Source: Engelhardtia mirabilis (GTDB lineage Bacteria; Planctomycetota; UBA1135; GCA-002686595). From it: a stretch of DNA of 64,000 nt. The DNA lies in assembly GCF_007748095.1 (NCBI RefSeq), contig NZ_CP036287.1:62001-126000 (forward strand). Reading direction: 5' to 3'. This document shows positions 17,836 through 26,861 of this stretch, piece by piece; within the stretch, counting starts at the first letter, position 1, and each line of letters opens with the position of its first letter. The notes below the pieces were generated by a model. The model did not search any database and was not told the DNA's origin. It saw only the letters and a list, made by a program, of their open reading frames with translations. A program made the position numbers and the translations under genes.

Positions 17836-18815
17836 GATTTGGTGGCGGCCAGGGCGGCCTCGATCAGGTCGTCGGCGCGGACGCCGCGCGCCTCGCCTTC
17901 GAAGCTGAGGATCAAGCGATGTCGAAGTGCGGGGGCGGCGACGAGCTCGATGTCCTCGTCGATCACGTGCAGTCGGCCCTCGAGCAGGGCGCGCGCCTTG
18001 GCCAAGAGCACGATCGCCTGGCCACCCCGCGGACTGGCGCCGAAGCGCACCGAAGAACGCACCACCTCGGGGGAGCGGGGCTCCTTGGGGTCGGTGCGGC
18101 GGATCGTTGCTGCGACGCGACCGAGCAGCGCGGTCGAGATCGGCAGCTCGCGGACCAGGGCCTGGGCCCGCAGCAGCTCCTCGCGATTCAGGCCCGACTC
18201 GATCGGCTCCGGCGCCTCGCCCGTGGTGGCCGCGAGGATGTCGACCAGGGCACGTTCGCTCGGGCTCTCGATGTCGATGCGCGTCAGGAACCGATCGAGC
18301 TGCGCCTCGGGCAGGGGATAGGTGCCCTCCATCTCGACCGGGTTCTGGGTCGCGATCACCAGGAACGGCCGCTCGAGTTGCTCGGTCTCGTCGAACAGCG
18401 TGACCTGGCGCTCCTGCATTGCCTCCAGCAGGGCGGCCTGGGTGCGCGGCGTGGCGCGGTTGATCTCGTCGGCCAGCAGCACGTTGGTGAACAGCGGTCC
18501 GCGGTGCTGCACGAAGCTGCGTCGCCCGCGCTCGTCCTCCTCCAGGACCCGCATGCCGATCACGTCCGCCGGCATCAGGTCCGGCGTGAACTGGATGCGC
18601 CGGAAGTCGAGGTCGAGGGCCGCCGCCAGGGTGCTGACCAGGGTCGTCTTGCCCAGCCCCGGCGGGCTCTCGAGCAGGGCGTGCCCGTCGGCCAGGACCG
18701 TGTACAGCAACAGGTCGACCACCCTGCGATGGCCGAGGAAGCGCCGGGCGATGGTCCCGCGCAGCGCGTCGATCGACGCGCACAGTTGCTCGACCTCGTC
18801 TTCGATCCCGCTCAC
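17832..18815 (-). CDS. MoxR-family AAA+ ATPase
   Basis: This 327-residue protein is a MoxR-type ATPase. Walker A is ESPPGLGKTTL near residue 50 and Walker B is VLLADEINRA. Sensor 1 lies in FLVIATQNPVEMEGTYPLPEAQLDRF. The C-terminal lid includes SVRFGASPRGGQA. Such ATPases act as chaperones that insert metals or remodel VWA-domain partners. No VWA gene is adjacent here, which is unusual. GTG 18815 is the start, overlapping the HAD gene stop by 4 bases. The product is cytoplasmic. Confidence 0.92.
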   Translation of the reverse strand: MSGIEDEVEQLCASIDALRGTIARRFLGHRRVVDLLLYTVLADGHALLESPPGLGKTTLVSTLAAALDLDFRRIQFTPDLMPADVIGMRVLEEDERGRRSFVQHRGPLFTNVLLADEINRATPRTQAALLEAMQERQVTLFDETEQLERPFLVIATQNPVEMEGTYPLPEAQLDRFLTRIDIESPSERALVDILAATTGEAPEPIESGLNREELLRAQALVRELPISTALLGRVAATIRRTDPKEPRSPEVVRSSVRFGASPRGGQAIVLLAKARALLEGRLHVIDEDIELVAAPALRHRLILSFEGEARGVRADDLIEAALAATKS

Positions 18816-19507
18816 CCGCAGCGCTCCTCGATCCAGGCCCAGAGCTGTTCGAAGTCCTCGACCCGTAGCAGGTCGGTCTTGGGGTGGGCGTTGAAGTGGT
18901 CGACGATCACCGCCTCCATCCCGACCTGCACCGCCAGACCGTCGCGCAGGGGATGATCGCCGCAGTGGACCGCGTGCTCGCCGTCGGTCCCGGCCTCGTG
19001 CAATGCGAGGCGGAAGATGTCGGGATCGGGCTTCTCGACCCCCGCCGTGGCTGAGCAGACGGTGAAGTCCAGAAGCCCCGCGAGGCCGGTCACGGCCAGC
19101 ACGCGGGGCAGGCGCTCGCTCCAGTTGGAGACCACCCCGACCCGCAGACCCCGGCCGCGCACCCGCTCCAGGAACTCCTGGGCCCCGTCAAAGACCCGAA
19201 AGGTCGCGGCGTCCTCGAAGCGATCGAAGAGCTCGTCCGACAGGGAGCCAAGCTCGGCGCGGGGCAGGCGCAGGTGCTCGACGAAGATGACCTCCATGAA
19301 CCGACGCAGCCACGGATCGGTGTAGCGGAAGGATCCGTCGATGCGCGCCGGAAGCTCCCGGTCGGCGCGGCGCATCAGCTCGAGCATGCGAGCGTCTTCG
19401 ATCTCCAGCCCGCGATCGCGCCCTGCCGAGGCGTAGATCACTTGGCGAGCCGGCTGCTCGTAGAGCAGGGTGTGGCCCACATCGAGCAGGACGGCCTGGA
19501 GTGACAC
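18812..19507 (-). CDS. HAD-superfamily hydrolase
   Basis: The 231-residue protein has all HAD motifs. Motif I is LLDVGHTL (nucleophile Asp9). Motif II is VGVVSNWSER. Motif III is the Lys of VEKPDPDIF, and motif IV is HCGDHPLRDG. The helical cap between motifs I and II places it in subfamily I, phosphoglycolate-phosphatase-like. The GTG start at 19507 directly precedes the conserved strand; the longer upstream frame is low-complexity. It is the first gene of the operon leading to MoxR and the NAD synthase genes. Its substrate is unknown. Confidence 0.85.
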   Translation of the reverse strand: MSLQAVLLDVGHTLLYEQPARQVIYASAGRDRGLEIEDARMLELMRRADRELPARIDGSFRYTDPWLRRFMEVIFVEHLRLPRAELGSLSDELFDRFEDAATFRVFDGAQEFLERVRGRGLRVGVVSNWSERLPRVLAVTGLAGLLDFTVCSATAGVEKPDPDIFRLALHEAGTDGEHAVHCGDHPLRDGLAVQVGMEAVIVDHFNAHPKTDLLRVEDFEQLWAWIEERCG

Positions 19508-19740
19508 GGGTGGAGCTTGCGGGGCTGGTTGGGTGGGTCGGGCCGGCGTCAGCGGGGCGCACAGGAGTCTGACGAAGCCCGAACAGCGTTCGGTTTCACA
19601 CCCGCTCGCGGATCGTACGATAAGACGCACTGGCGGTTGACCGTGCCGGGAGCCTGGGCGAAGGGGCCTGGAGCATCCGGTGGCGGGAACCGGAGGGCGG
19701 ATCCGTCCGGCGCCCCGTGACCCGTGTCCTACAAGCTCCC

Positions 19741-20859
19741 GTGAGCAACCTCGAAGAGATCCACCCCGGCCGAACCCTGCGCACAGCGTCCGGCATCCGG
19801 CGCAGCCTGCGGGCTCTGGCCGGAGCCAGCCTGCTGACGGGCCTCGGCGCCCTCTGCGGCGGCTGCATGGGACCCGCCAGTCGGATCGCGGCCCAGGAGG
19901 ACTGGCATCGGGCCGAAATGGCAAGCGCCCGGGGGGACTGGGTCCTGGCCGCGGATCTGTGGAATCGCCTGCGCCACGCCACCTACGCCGATCGCTCCCG
20001 GCCGCACCTGGAGACGGCCTCGGCCCTGGCCGAGTTGGGCCGCGAGGACGACGCCCTGGCTCTCCTGGACCACGCCATCGAGCTGTTCCCTGGTGACAAG
20101 CGGCTCTTGGCCCGCCGCGGACGCCTCTTGGCCGCCATGGGCTTCCGCCGGGCCGCCGAGCTGGACCTCGAGGAAGCGGTCGAGAGCGCGCCCGACGACC
20201 CCACCGTCTGGGCTGCCCTGGGCGCCGTGCAGCTCGAGCTCGACCAACCTCGGCGAGCGGCCGCCTCTTTTGACCGGGTCATCGCCCTCGATCGGGCCAT
20301 CCCGGACGGAATCTCCGAGGAGGGCGACCCGTCGGACAGTAACCACCCGACCTGGCTGGGTGGGATCGACCGACCCGCGGCCTACCAGCTCGCAGCTCGG
20401 GCCCAACGGGAGCTGGGCGACTTCCTGCGCGCCCACGAACTCTACGCCCTGGCCATCGAATACTCGGCCGAGCCCTCGAACGAGCTCCTGGTCGAGGCCG
20501 CCTCGCTCCACACCGATCGGGACGACGACGCCGGCGAGTGCCCCAACCTGGACCAGGCCGTGTGCTGGATCGAGCTCGCCACCGAGCGGGATCCCCAGTG
20601 CGAGCGGGCCGCCTTCGTGCTCGGCTGCCTGCTCGAGCGCCAGGGCCGCAACGAGGAGGCCGTGGTCGCCTACCGCCGCGCGGTGGAGATCGACAACCTG
20701 CACCTCGGCGCCCTGACCAACCTGGCCCTGCTCCACGAGCGCCTGGGCGAGAACACGCGCTGCTCAGCGATGGCCGAGCGAGCGCTGATGCTCGAGACGG
20801 ATCCCCATCGCCGCGAGGCCCTGGAGCGGCTCCTGACGACGCTCCCGGCCGGCAACTGA
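19741..20859 (+). CDS. TPR-repeat lipoprotein
   Basis: The protein has about 372 residues from GTG 19741; GTG 19717 is also possible. An Arg-rich start and hydrophobic stretch end in the lipobox LCGGC, predicting a lipid-anchored envelope protein. The rest is built of at least six tetratricopeptide helix pairs. Examples are AELGREDDALALLDHAIELFP, WAALGAVQLELDQPRRAAASF and LGALTNLALLHERLGEN. TPR proteins scaffold complexes; no partner is indicated. It is divergent from the HAD operon and convergent with a small acidic protein gene. Confidence 0.8.
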   Translation: MSNLEEIHPGRTLRTASGIRRSLRALAGASLLTGLGALCGGCMGPASRIAAQEDWHRAEMASARGDWVLAADLWNRLRHATYADRSRPHLETASALAELGREDDALALLDHAIELFPGDKRLLARRGRLLAAMGFRRAAELDLEEAVESAPDDPTVWAALGAVQLELDQPRRAAASFDRVIALDRAIPDGISEEGDPSDSNHPTWLGGIDRPAAYQLAARAQRELGDFLRAHELYALAIEYSAEPSNELLVEAASLHTDRDDDAGECPNLDQAVCWIELATERDPQCERAAFVLGCLLERQGRNEEAVVAYRRAVEIDNLHLGALTNLALLHERLGENTRCSAMAERALMLETDPHRREALERLLTTLPAGN

Positions 20860-20869
20860 GTCGCGACGC

Positions 20870-20905
20870 CCGGCTCGGGGCGCGAGGGGCGCTACCGCGA
20901 GCCGG
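20870..20905. terminator. inverted repeat between convergent genes
   Basis: CCGGCTCG (20870-20877) pairs with CGAGCCGG (20898-20905) across a 20-base loop, between the TPR gene end and the reverse gene ending at 20924. It is a weak candidate. Confidence 0.35.
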
Positions 20906-20923
20906 CTCCGCCGCCCCCCCGGC

Positions 20924-21163
20924 TCACTCCGCGCAGAGCTTCTCGACCAGTGCCTCGAGCTCGTCGATCAGCGGCTCGGTGAACTCCTCGCCGAAGTCGT
21001 TCTCGAGCACGTCGATCTCCTCGAACGTGTAGCGACCGGTAGAGGGGTTGTAGGGAATCCCGTACTCCCACTTGCTGCCGTCGGTGGCGTGGATCGTCAA
21101 CGCGATCTGGTTGTCGCCCTCGACGGGCTCGAGGGTGTGGCTGACGACTTCGTAATCTCCCAT
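20924..21163 (-). CDS. small acidic protein, paralogue of the one at 55748
   Basis: This 79-residue, strongly acidic protein begins MGDYEVVSHTLEP. The middle has a GSKWEYGIPYNPSTGRY strand pair, followed by EEIDVLENDFGEEF and a C-terminal amphipathic helix. The same layout (DP.SGR[YW].F.E.D.LE.DFGEE) recurs in the protein at 55748-55981. This gives comparative support that both are real genes. No known domain is recognised and there is no signal peptide. It sits alone between the TPR gene and rlmL, reading in the opposite direction. Confidence 0.72.
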   Translation of the reverse strand: MGDYEVVSHTLEPVEGDNQIALTIHATDGSKWEYGIPYNPSTGRYTFEEIDVLENDFGEEFTEPLIDELEALVEKLCAE

Positions 21164-21262
21164 ACGGGCGGGCTCCGGACGCTGAGGGGGTGGCGATTGC
21201 CCGCGCGTCGCAGGCGGCGAGCATCCTAACGCCCGGCCCCGCGGGGCGGCTACGCTTCGGGC

Positions 21263-22399
21263 ATGGGCCGAGCCGACCAGATTCTCTTCGCCACCTGCGC
21301 GCCCGGCCTCGAGCCGGTCCTGCACGAGGAACTGCGTGTCCTGAAGGCTCCCAAGGCTGAACGCCAGGTGGGGGGGGTGCGCTTCAACGGCGACCAGCGC
21401 TTGATCTGGGAGGCCAACCTGCGACTGCGTACCGCGATCCGCGTGCTGCTGCGCCTGGGCCGCTTCGGTTGCCGCGACGCCAACGAGCTCTACCGCGGCG
21501 TCCAGGCCGTCGACTGGCGGCGCTTCCTGCCCCCCGGTGGCACCCTGGCCGTGGACGCCCGCTCGCGCGACTCGGAGCTGAACCACTCCCAGTTCGTGGC
21601 CCAGCGGGTCAAGGACGCGGTGGTCGACCAGCTGCGCGAGAGCCGCGGCGAGCGCCCCAGCGTGGACCGCGACCAGCCGACCCTGCGGATCGACCTGCAC
21701 CTGTACCGCGACCGCGCGACCCTCTCGGTCGACACCTCCGGCGGCTCGCTCCACAAGCGCGGCTGGCGCCGGGCCCAGGGTCGCGCGCCCTTGAACGAGT
21801 GCCTGGCGGCCGGCGTCGTGCAACTCTCCGGCTGGGACGCCCGCTCGCCCCTGGTCGACCCCTTCTGCGGCTCGGGCACGATCCTGATCGAGGCGGCCCA
21901 GATCGCCTGCTCCATCGCCCCGGGCCTGTTCCGCGACCACTTCGGCTTCGAGCTCTGGCCCGGCCACGACGGCCGCGCCTACACGGCCCTGCGCGAGGCC
22001 ATCGGCGCCGAGACCCGCCCGCTCGGCAAGCGCCGCATCGTCGGCATGGACCACGACCCCGAGCGCGTGGAGCAGACCCTCGAGAACCTCGACTCCGCCG
22101 GCATCGAGGGCGTGACCGTCGAGAAGGCCGCCGCCCTCAAGTTCGAGCCCCGCCCCGGCTGGAACGCCTGGATCGTCACCAACCCGCCCTACGGCGAGCG
22201 CGTCGGCGACGAGGCGCGCCTGCTCGCCCTCTACCGCGACTTCGGCGCTCTGCTGCGCGAGCACTGCTCCGGCTACCAACTCGCGCTGCTGTCGGGCAAT
22301 CCGCGCCTGGCCAAGGCCCTCGGCCTGCAGCCCGACGAACGCATCCCCCTCGCCAACGGCGGGCTGGAGTGCGAGTTGTTGCGCTGTTCGGTCCGCTGA
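21263..22399 (+). CDS. RlmL/TrmN-type RNA m2G methyltransferase with THUMP domain
   Basis: The protein has 378 residues. The N-terminal THUMP region begins ILFATCAPGLEPVLHEEL and includes the GVQAVDWRRFLPPGGTLAVD segment. The C-terminal methyltransferase has the SAM-binding PLVDPFCGSGTILIEAA motif. The catalytic IVTNPPYGERV motif (NPPY) marks an exocyclic amine methyltransferase acting on guanine. The family includes the 23S rRNA m2G2445 enzyme RlmL and archaeal tRNA enzymes; the exact target is not certain. A strong hairpin lies downstream. Confidence 0.9.
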   Translation: MGRADQILFATCAPGLEPVLHEELRVLKAPKAERQVGGVRFNGDQRLIWEANLRLRTAIRVLLRLGRFGCRDANELYRGVQAVDWRRFLPPGGTLAVDARSRDSELNHSQFVAQRVKDAVVDQLRESRGERPSVDRDQPTLRIDLHLYRDRATLSVDTSGGSLHKRGWRRAQGRAPLNECLAAGVVQLSGWDARSPLVDPFCGSGTILIEAAQIACSIAPGLFRDHFGFELWPGHDGRAYTALREAIGAETRPLGKRRIVGMDHDPERVEQTLENLDSAGIEGVTVEKAAALKFEPRPGWNAWIVTNPPYGERVGDEARLLALYRDFGALLREHCSGYQLALLSGNPRLAKALGLQPDERIPLANGGLECELLRCSVR

Positions 22400-22488
22400 A
22401 GGCCCCGCTCGAGGCCCGCGACCGCAAGCCCTGACGTGGGCACACCGAGGGGAATCGACCGCGCAGACGTACCGCAGTTGCCCCCCTC

Positions 22489-22534
22489 GAACCGTCGCCC
22501 GTCCGCCGACCGGTCGGCAGACGGGCGACGGTTC
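22489..22534. terminator. 22-bp bidirectional terminator hairpin
   Basis: GAACCGTCGCCCGTC (22489-22503) pairs perfectly with 22520-22534. The inner GCCGACC-GGTCGGC extends the stem, with one C/A mismatch between the two blocks. It lies between convergent genes and overlaps the stop codon of the reverse gene. Confidence 0.8.
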
Positions 22535-24167
22535 AAGGCAGGATCGTGAGCGGCCAGGGGTTGCTCACCAGGGTCACGCCGACGAGGGGCGAGAGCGCGA
22601 AGTAGGCGTGGTCGAGGAACGTCAGCCCCGCGAGCGACAGCCCGGCTGGCACGGCGATCGTGGCGGCGCCGTGGCCGTTCGCGTCGAGGACGCCGAGAGT
22701 GTTCAGGAACGGCGTGTTCCCGGCCTGGGAGAGCGAGAGCGAGAAGTAGGCGTCCGCGTTGAGGGGGAGCGTCAAGCCGGCGACGGGCACGCCGGGCGTC
22801 GTCCCCGATGCGCTGCCGAGGACGAGATAGGCTTGCCCGGCGTGCTTGACGCCGGCGTCGAGCGCGAGCGCGTGGTTGCCGCCCGCCTGGGCTTCGATGG
22901 CGCCCACGGAGCCGGACAGCAGCGAGCAGGCGAACAGCGGGCACGTCGCCGTCACGGACCAACCCGGGTAGCCCGGGGAGCCCGTATGCCCCGGCTGCAG
23001 GCCGGTTGCCAGGGCGGCTTGGATGACGGAGGGGTCCGGCCCCAGCGGCCCGCAGATGATCGCGTCACTCGAAGCGTTGTCGTACGTCCACGAGAAGCCG
23101 CCGAGGACGCAGAACTCCGCTGCGCCGAGCCCGCCCACGGTGAGGTCCCGGGCCACCAAGTACGTCTCGAAGCCGATCACGCTGTCGAGGCCGGTCGGGT
23201 CCGCGCGCTCGTCGGAGAAGAACGAGTCGACGCCTTCCGTGTGGTACGGGGAGCTCCCCTGCGGCGGCGTCGCCCATTCGATTCCGGTGTAGTAGAAGGG
23301 CTCTGGGTCAATGGCGGGCGGCGGGTCGATCGCCGGCAGCAGGCCGAGCGCGGAATCGATGGTCTGCGCCACCCCGCCGATGGCATAGGTGCGCTCGACG
23401 TTGATCCACCGGAAGTCGTAGCAGTTGTCGAGCAGCGCAAAGTTCGGGTCGAAGGCGAACGTCGCCGTGATCTGGCTGCCCGGCTGCTCGACCACCGCGA
23501 TGCTCCCGATCAGCGTCGGGAGCGCGCTGCCGCCACCCACCGGCAGCACGTCGACGGTGATCGGGACCGTCAGGTTCGTCGAAGGCACCGGCACGAGTGA
23601 CACGTTGTCGATATGGCTCCAGGACTTCGTCGTGAGGGGCTGCCGCAGCGTGAGGTACTGCGCGTTCGTCGGGGCGACGAAGGTGGTGCCGAGCTCCGTC
23701 CAGCCCGTGGTGTCGGCGATCGCGGAGTAGACGAGGGTCCCGAAGTCGTTGGGGTCGTTCGAGACTCCGACCTGCACCGGCCCGACCCCGGGTGAGAAGG
23801 TCTCCACGACGGCCTGTGCGAGGATCTCGAGCTCGTACGACTTGCACTGCACCAGCGGCGACGACAGGTGGAGAGCCAGGGCGTCGTTCTCCTGCGTGAA
23901 GGTGTTCGAGGCGAGACCGATCTTGTAGGCGCCGTCCTGCGGCGGCGAGCCGTAGAGGCACTGACCCTGCATGATGTCGATCTCGGACGCCGTGCCGAAC
24001 GCCGTCACATCCGCCATCAGGGAGTTGAACTCCGCGTTGGGCGGGTTCCACTTGCAGGAGGTCGAGGTGTTGTTCTCGAAGCTGCCGTTCAGGACGAGGT
24101 TCTGCGCGCTGGTGGTCGCGCTACTCGAAAGGACGGCGAGGACGGCGAGGGCGATACGCGAGTGCAT
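22533..24167 (-). CDS. secreted protein with N-terminal CBM-like domain
   Basis: The protein has 544 residues. A cleavable signal peptide ends at SSSATTSAQ. It is followed by NLVLNGSFENNTS, the usual opening of carbohydrate-binding-module-like beta-sandwiches (CBM4/9 type), ending in SHIDNVSLVPV. The middle part is unrecognised. The last about 100 residues (from AGQAYLVLGSASGTTPGVP, through LPLNADAYFSLSL, to ALSPLVGVTLVSNPWPL) match a C-terminal module often seen on secreted planctomycete proteins. A good ribosome-binding site AGGAG sits 6 bases before ATG 24167. The likely location is cell surface or medium. The ligand is unknown. Confidence 0.72.
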   Translation of the reverse strand: MHSRIALAVLAVLSSSATTSAQNLVLNGSFENNTSTSCKWNPPNAEFNSLMADVTAFGTASEIDIMQGQCLYGSPPQDGAYKIGLASNTFTQENDALALHLSSPLVQCKSYELEILAQAVVETFSPGVGPVQVGVSNDPNDFGTLVYSAIADTTGWTELGTTFVAPTNAQYLTLRQPLTTKSWSHIDNVSLVPVPSTNLTVPITVDVLPVGGGSALPTLIGSIAVVEQPGSQITATFAFDPNFALLDNCYDFRWINVERTYAIGGVAQTIDSALGLLPAIDPPPAIDPEPFYYTGIEWATPPQGSSPYHTEGVDSFFSDERADPTGLDSVIGFETYLVARDLTVGGLGAAEFCVLGGFSWTYDNASSDAIICGPLGPDPSVIQAALATGLQPGHTGSPGYPGWSVTATCPLFACSLLSGSVGAIEAQAGGNHALALDAGVKHAGQAYLVLGSASGTTPGVPVAGLTLPLNADAYFSLSLSQAGNTPFLNTLGVLDANGHGAATIAVPAGLSLAGLTFLDHAYFALSPLVGVTLVSNPWPLTILP

Positions 24168-24384
24168 GGAGGACTCCTGGATTCGCTCGGGTCGAAGCTC
24201 CGTCAGCGGGAGACTCGGCGGGAAGGGCCGCGCCTCGATGGAGCCACGTGCCGAATACTAGGCACGAGCGAACGGCCAATGCCGGTCTCCGGGATCGAAA
24301 ACCCCCAGCGTCGCCTCCGAGTGCCGCGACGTGGCCTCGCACCGGCCCCGCCTACTCGCAGAGAAAGCGGTAGCTCGCCCCCCC

Positions 24385-24840
24385 TCAAGGTCGCTCGATC
24401 GCGAGTTCCGCTCGCAGTGTCCCCTCGCCCAGCACCCGCGCCATGAAGCCGCTGCGGCCGAGCATCAGGTCGGGGAAGCGGCGGTCGATGCGGCGCAGGG
24501 TCGCGCAGGGCTCGCGCACGTCGAACAACTCGAGCTCGATCGGGGTGTCGTCGGCCCGCACCAACAGTCGATCGCCCGCGCGCAACGCGCTGAAGTCGAG
24601 GCCATCGATCAGCAGGTTCTCGCCGAAGGCCCCCGGGCCCGCGACGCGCACGCCGTCGGCCTCCAGCGAGCGCACCTCGTCCACGGACAGCAGGCACAGG
24701 GCTCGATCGCGACCGCCGTGCAGGTGGTAGCGGTGGCGGTCGCCCTCCAGGCCGTCGGGGCCGACCTTCGCCTCGGCGACCGGATGCTTGGGGACCCCTC
24801 CGTTCCCCACGCACACCGCGACGATCGTGCCCACGCTCAA
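24385..24840 (-). CDS. MOSC-domain protein
   Basis: This 151-residue stand-alone MOSC domain protein belongs to a family related to the molybdenum cofactor sulfurase C-terminus. Typical features are GVPKHPVAEAKVGPDGLEGD near the start, an invariant-type Cys in RALCLLSVDEV, the GAFGENLLIDGLDF block and LFDVREPCATL. TTG 24840 overlaps the MltA stop (TTGA); GTG 24834 is an alternative. A molybdenum hydroxylase lies 9-11 kb away, which may be coincidental. The protein is probably involved in sulfur-carrier or molybdopterin-linked chemistry. Confidence 0.83.
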   Translation of the reverse strand: MSVGTIVAVCVGNGGVPKHPVAEAKVGPDGLEGDRHRYHLHGGRDRALCLLSVDEVRSLEADGVRVAGPGAFGENLLIDGLDFSALRAGDRLLVRADDTPIELELFDVREPCATLRRIDRRFPDLMLGRSGFMARVLGEGTLRAELAIERP

Positions 24841-26018
24841 CGGGAGTACAGCGGCACGAGGTCCTCGCGCAGCATCAGGTAGTAGAGCTGCCCCTCCGAC
24901 GCGGTGCGCCCGGCCACCGAGCCGGCTTCGTCGCCGACGCCCACGTAGATGTCCGCGCGGCCGGCGGTGCGGATCCCGCCGCCGGTGTCCTGGTCGAGCA
25001 GGATCGCGTTGAGGGGTCGCGTGCTCGCGCCCACGCCGGTCGACAGGTCCGCGTCCACGAAGACCGGCGCGCCGCGCGGGAAGACCGTCTTGTCCGTGGC
25101 CAGGGAGGCCAGGGGCTCCACCGGGAAGTCGAGGCTGCCGTGGGGGCGGCCGTCGATGGGGGTGAAGAAGGTGTAGCGCTCGTTGCGGTGCAGGTACTCC
25201 TCGACCCGTTCCGGGTTGGCGCTGGCCCAGGCGCGGATGGCCGGGATGCCGCGCGCGCCGGCGTCGAGTTGCTTGTCCTCGACCAGGGCCGCGGCGAGGC
25301 TCGTGTACTCGCGGCCGTTGGTGCCGCCGAAGCCCAGGCGCAGCTCCTCGCCGTCGGGCAGGGAGATCACGGCCGAGCCCTGGACGTGGCACAGGTAGGC
25401 GTCCAGCGGGTCGCGCAGCCAGACCAGCTCGAGGTCGCGGTTCTCGAGCAGGTGGTACTTCTCGATCGCCCGCCGCGAGGGGTAGGGCTTGCCCTCCAGG
25501 GAGGCGATGCCGAGCACGCGGCCGTCGGCGTCGGTGACCAGGTCGTCGGGCTTGGCGTAGAGCGGCCAGTGGTAGGCGTCCGACTCGGTCAGCGAGCCTT
25601 CGAAGACGGGCGTGTAGTAGGCGGTGAAGAGCACTCCACCCCCGCGCCCGTTCCAACCGGCGCTGACGAAGACCTCGAACTCCTGGTCGAAGGCGCGTTG
25701 GAACTCCTCGCCGTCGGAAGAGTCCTCGAGCAGCTCGGCCAGGCGCACGCAGCTCGCCAGGACGCGCTCGTGGGTCATCCCCGCCTGGGGGAAGAAGCGC
25801 TGGGTGTGGGGACGCCGCAGCCAGGTGATCGAGCGCTCCAGGGCCGGGGCCAGCTCTGCCCGCCGCTGCCAGGACTCGGCCACGTCGGGCGAGTCCCAAC
25901 CGGCGGGCAGGGGGATCAGCGCCGCCGCGCCCTCCGGGAGCGGGCGGTCGTAGTCCGCGGAGCGGCAGCCGACGGCGGTCAGGGCGCAGGCGAGCAGGAG
26001 CGGGACGAGACGGCGCAT
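24837..26018 (-). CDS. mltA: membrane-bound lytic murein transglycosylase A
   Basis: This 393-residue lipoprotein (lipobox AVGC at residues 15-18) cleaves peptidoglycan glycan strands to 1,6-anhydro-muropeptides at the outer membrane. It has the MltA-specific region with LFTAYYTPVFEGS and the PRGAPVFVD segment. It also has the C-terminal 3D domain LDQDTGGGIRTAGRADIYVG, whose Asp residues include the catalytic Asp of this family. Length and domain order are normal. It is co-transcribed with the overlapping MOSC gene. Confidence 0.93.
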   Translation of the reverse strand: MRRLVPLLLACALTAVGCRSADYDRPLPEGAAALIPLPAGWDSPDVAESWQRRAELAPALERSITWLRRPHTQRFFPQAGMTHERVLASCVRLAELLEDSSDGEEFQRAFDQEFEVFVSAGWNGRGGGVLFTAYYTPVFEGSLTESDAYHWPLYAKPDDLVTDADGRVLGIASLEGKPYPSRRAIEKYHLLENRDLELVWLRDPLDAYLCHVQGSAVISLPDGEELRLGFGGTNGREYTSLAAALVEDKQLDAGARGIPAIRAWASANPERVEEYLHRNERYTFFTPIDGRPHGSLDFPVEPLASLATDKTVFPRGAPVFVDADLSTGVGASTRPLNAILLDQDTGGGIRTAGRADIYVGVGDEAGSVAGRTASEGQLYYLMLREDLVPLYSR

Positions 26019-26099
26019 GGCCCAAGGTTAGCGTCGCCGGCCCGCACTCAAGAGGGGCGAGGGTTGCGACTGCCCCACGTCGATGGAACTCTCGGCCCC

Positions 26100-26792
26100 A
26101 TGCGAACCTCCAGCGCGCTGCTCCTGACCCTGGCCGTGGCCCCGGCGCTGCACGGTTGTCGCCTGCCGAGTTCGGGCGAGGCGAACGAGCGCCGCGGCGG
26201 GGATCCCGCGCTCACCGTCGCCTTCGACGGCACGGCCAGTGCGAGAGGTCCGCTGCCGTCGGGCGAGGCCACGGCCGGCGCCCTCGACCGAACCTGGTCG
26301 ACCCTGTTCCAGAACGCAGGCGTCGAGATGCAGGTCTACCCCGCGGGCGTGATCGCGGGCTTGCACACCCAGTACCTGCTCGACGAGCGACGAGCCCTGA
26401 CCTTTCGCATCGCCGCCAACGTCGCCGACCGCAACGACTACGGCAAACAGGACGACGAGCAGGGCGGAGGCTGGGGCGTCGGCGCGGGCTACCGCAGCTA
26501 CTTCGGGCCGCGGCGCGAAGGCTGGCTGTGGGGCGCCCGGGCGGACCTCTGGACCCTCGAGATCGACTGGACCGACGACCCGGGCCTGCCCGGGGAGCAG
26601 TCCGGCTCCACGGACGTGCTCGTGTTCCAGCCCACCATCGAGGCCGGCTACGGCTGGGACCTGGGCGACTGGCGCCTCGAGCTCCTGGCCGGCTTCGGCT
26701 TCGAGATCAACGTCGTCGAGCACGGCCGCGACGTGGGCGAGGGGCCGATCGGGTTGCTCGGCGTCACCCTGGTCTCGGACTTCGGCGAGTGA
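26100..26792 (+). CDS. lipoprotein with beta-barrel-like pattern, unknown function
   Basis: The 230-residue protein has a signal peptide ending in the lipobox LHGC. After a short linker the sequence alternates in strands (VEMQVYPAGVIAGLHTQYLL, ALTFRIAANVADR, WGVGAGYRSYFG, WLWGARADLWTLEI, LELLAGFGFEINVV). It ends in an aromatic-poor GVTLVSDFGE. This resembles small outer-membrane barrel proteins (OmpW or porin-like families), but with a lipid anchor. No family is named. It is divergent from mltA. Confidence 0.6.
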   Translation: MRTSSALLLTLAVAPALHGCRLPSSGEANERRGGDPALTVAFDGTASARGPLPSGEATAGALDRTWSTLFQNAGVEMQVYPAGVIAGLHTQYLLDERRALTFRIAANVADRNDYGKQDDEQGGGWGVGAGYRSYFGPRREGWLWGARADLWTLEIDWTDDPGLPGEQSGSTDVLVFQPTIEAGYGWDLGDWRLELLAGFGFEINVVEHGRDVGEGPIGLLGVTLVSDFGE

Positions 26793-26861
26793 GCGCTTCG
26801 AGGCAACCGCGTCACAGGGAACGACGCGCGCTCCGCACCGCCGGACTCTCGGGCCCCCGAG

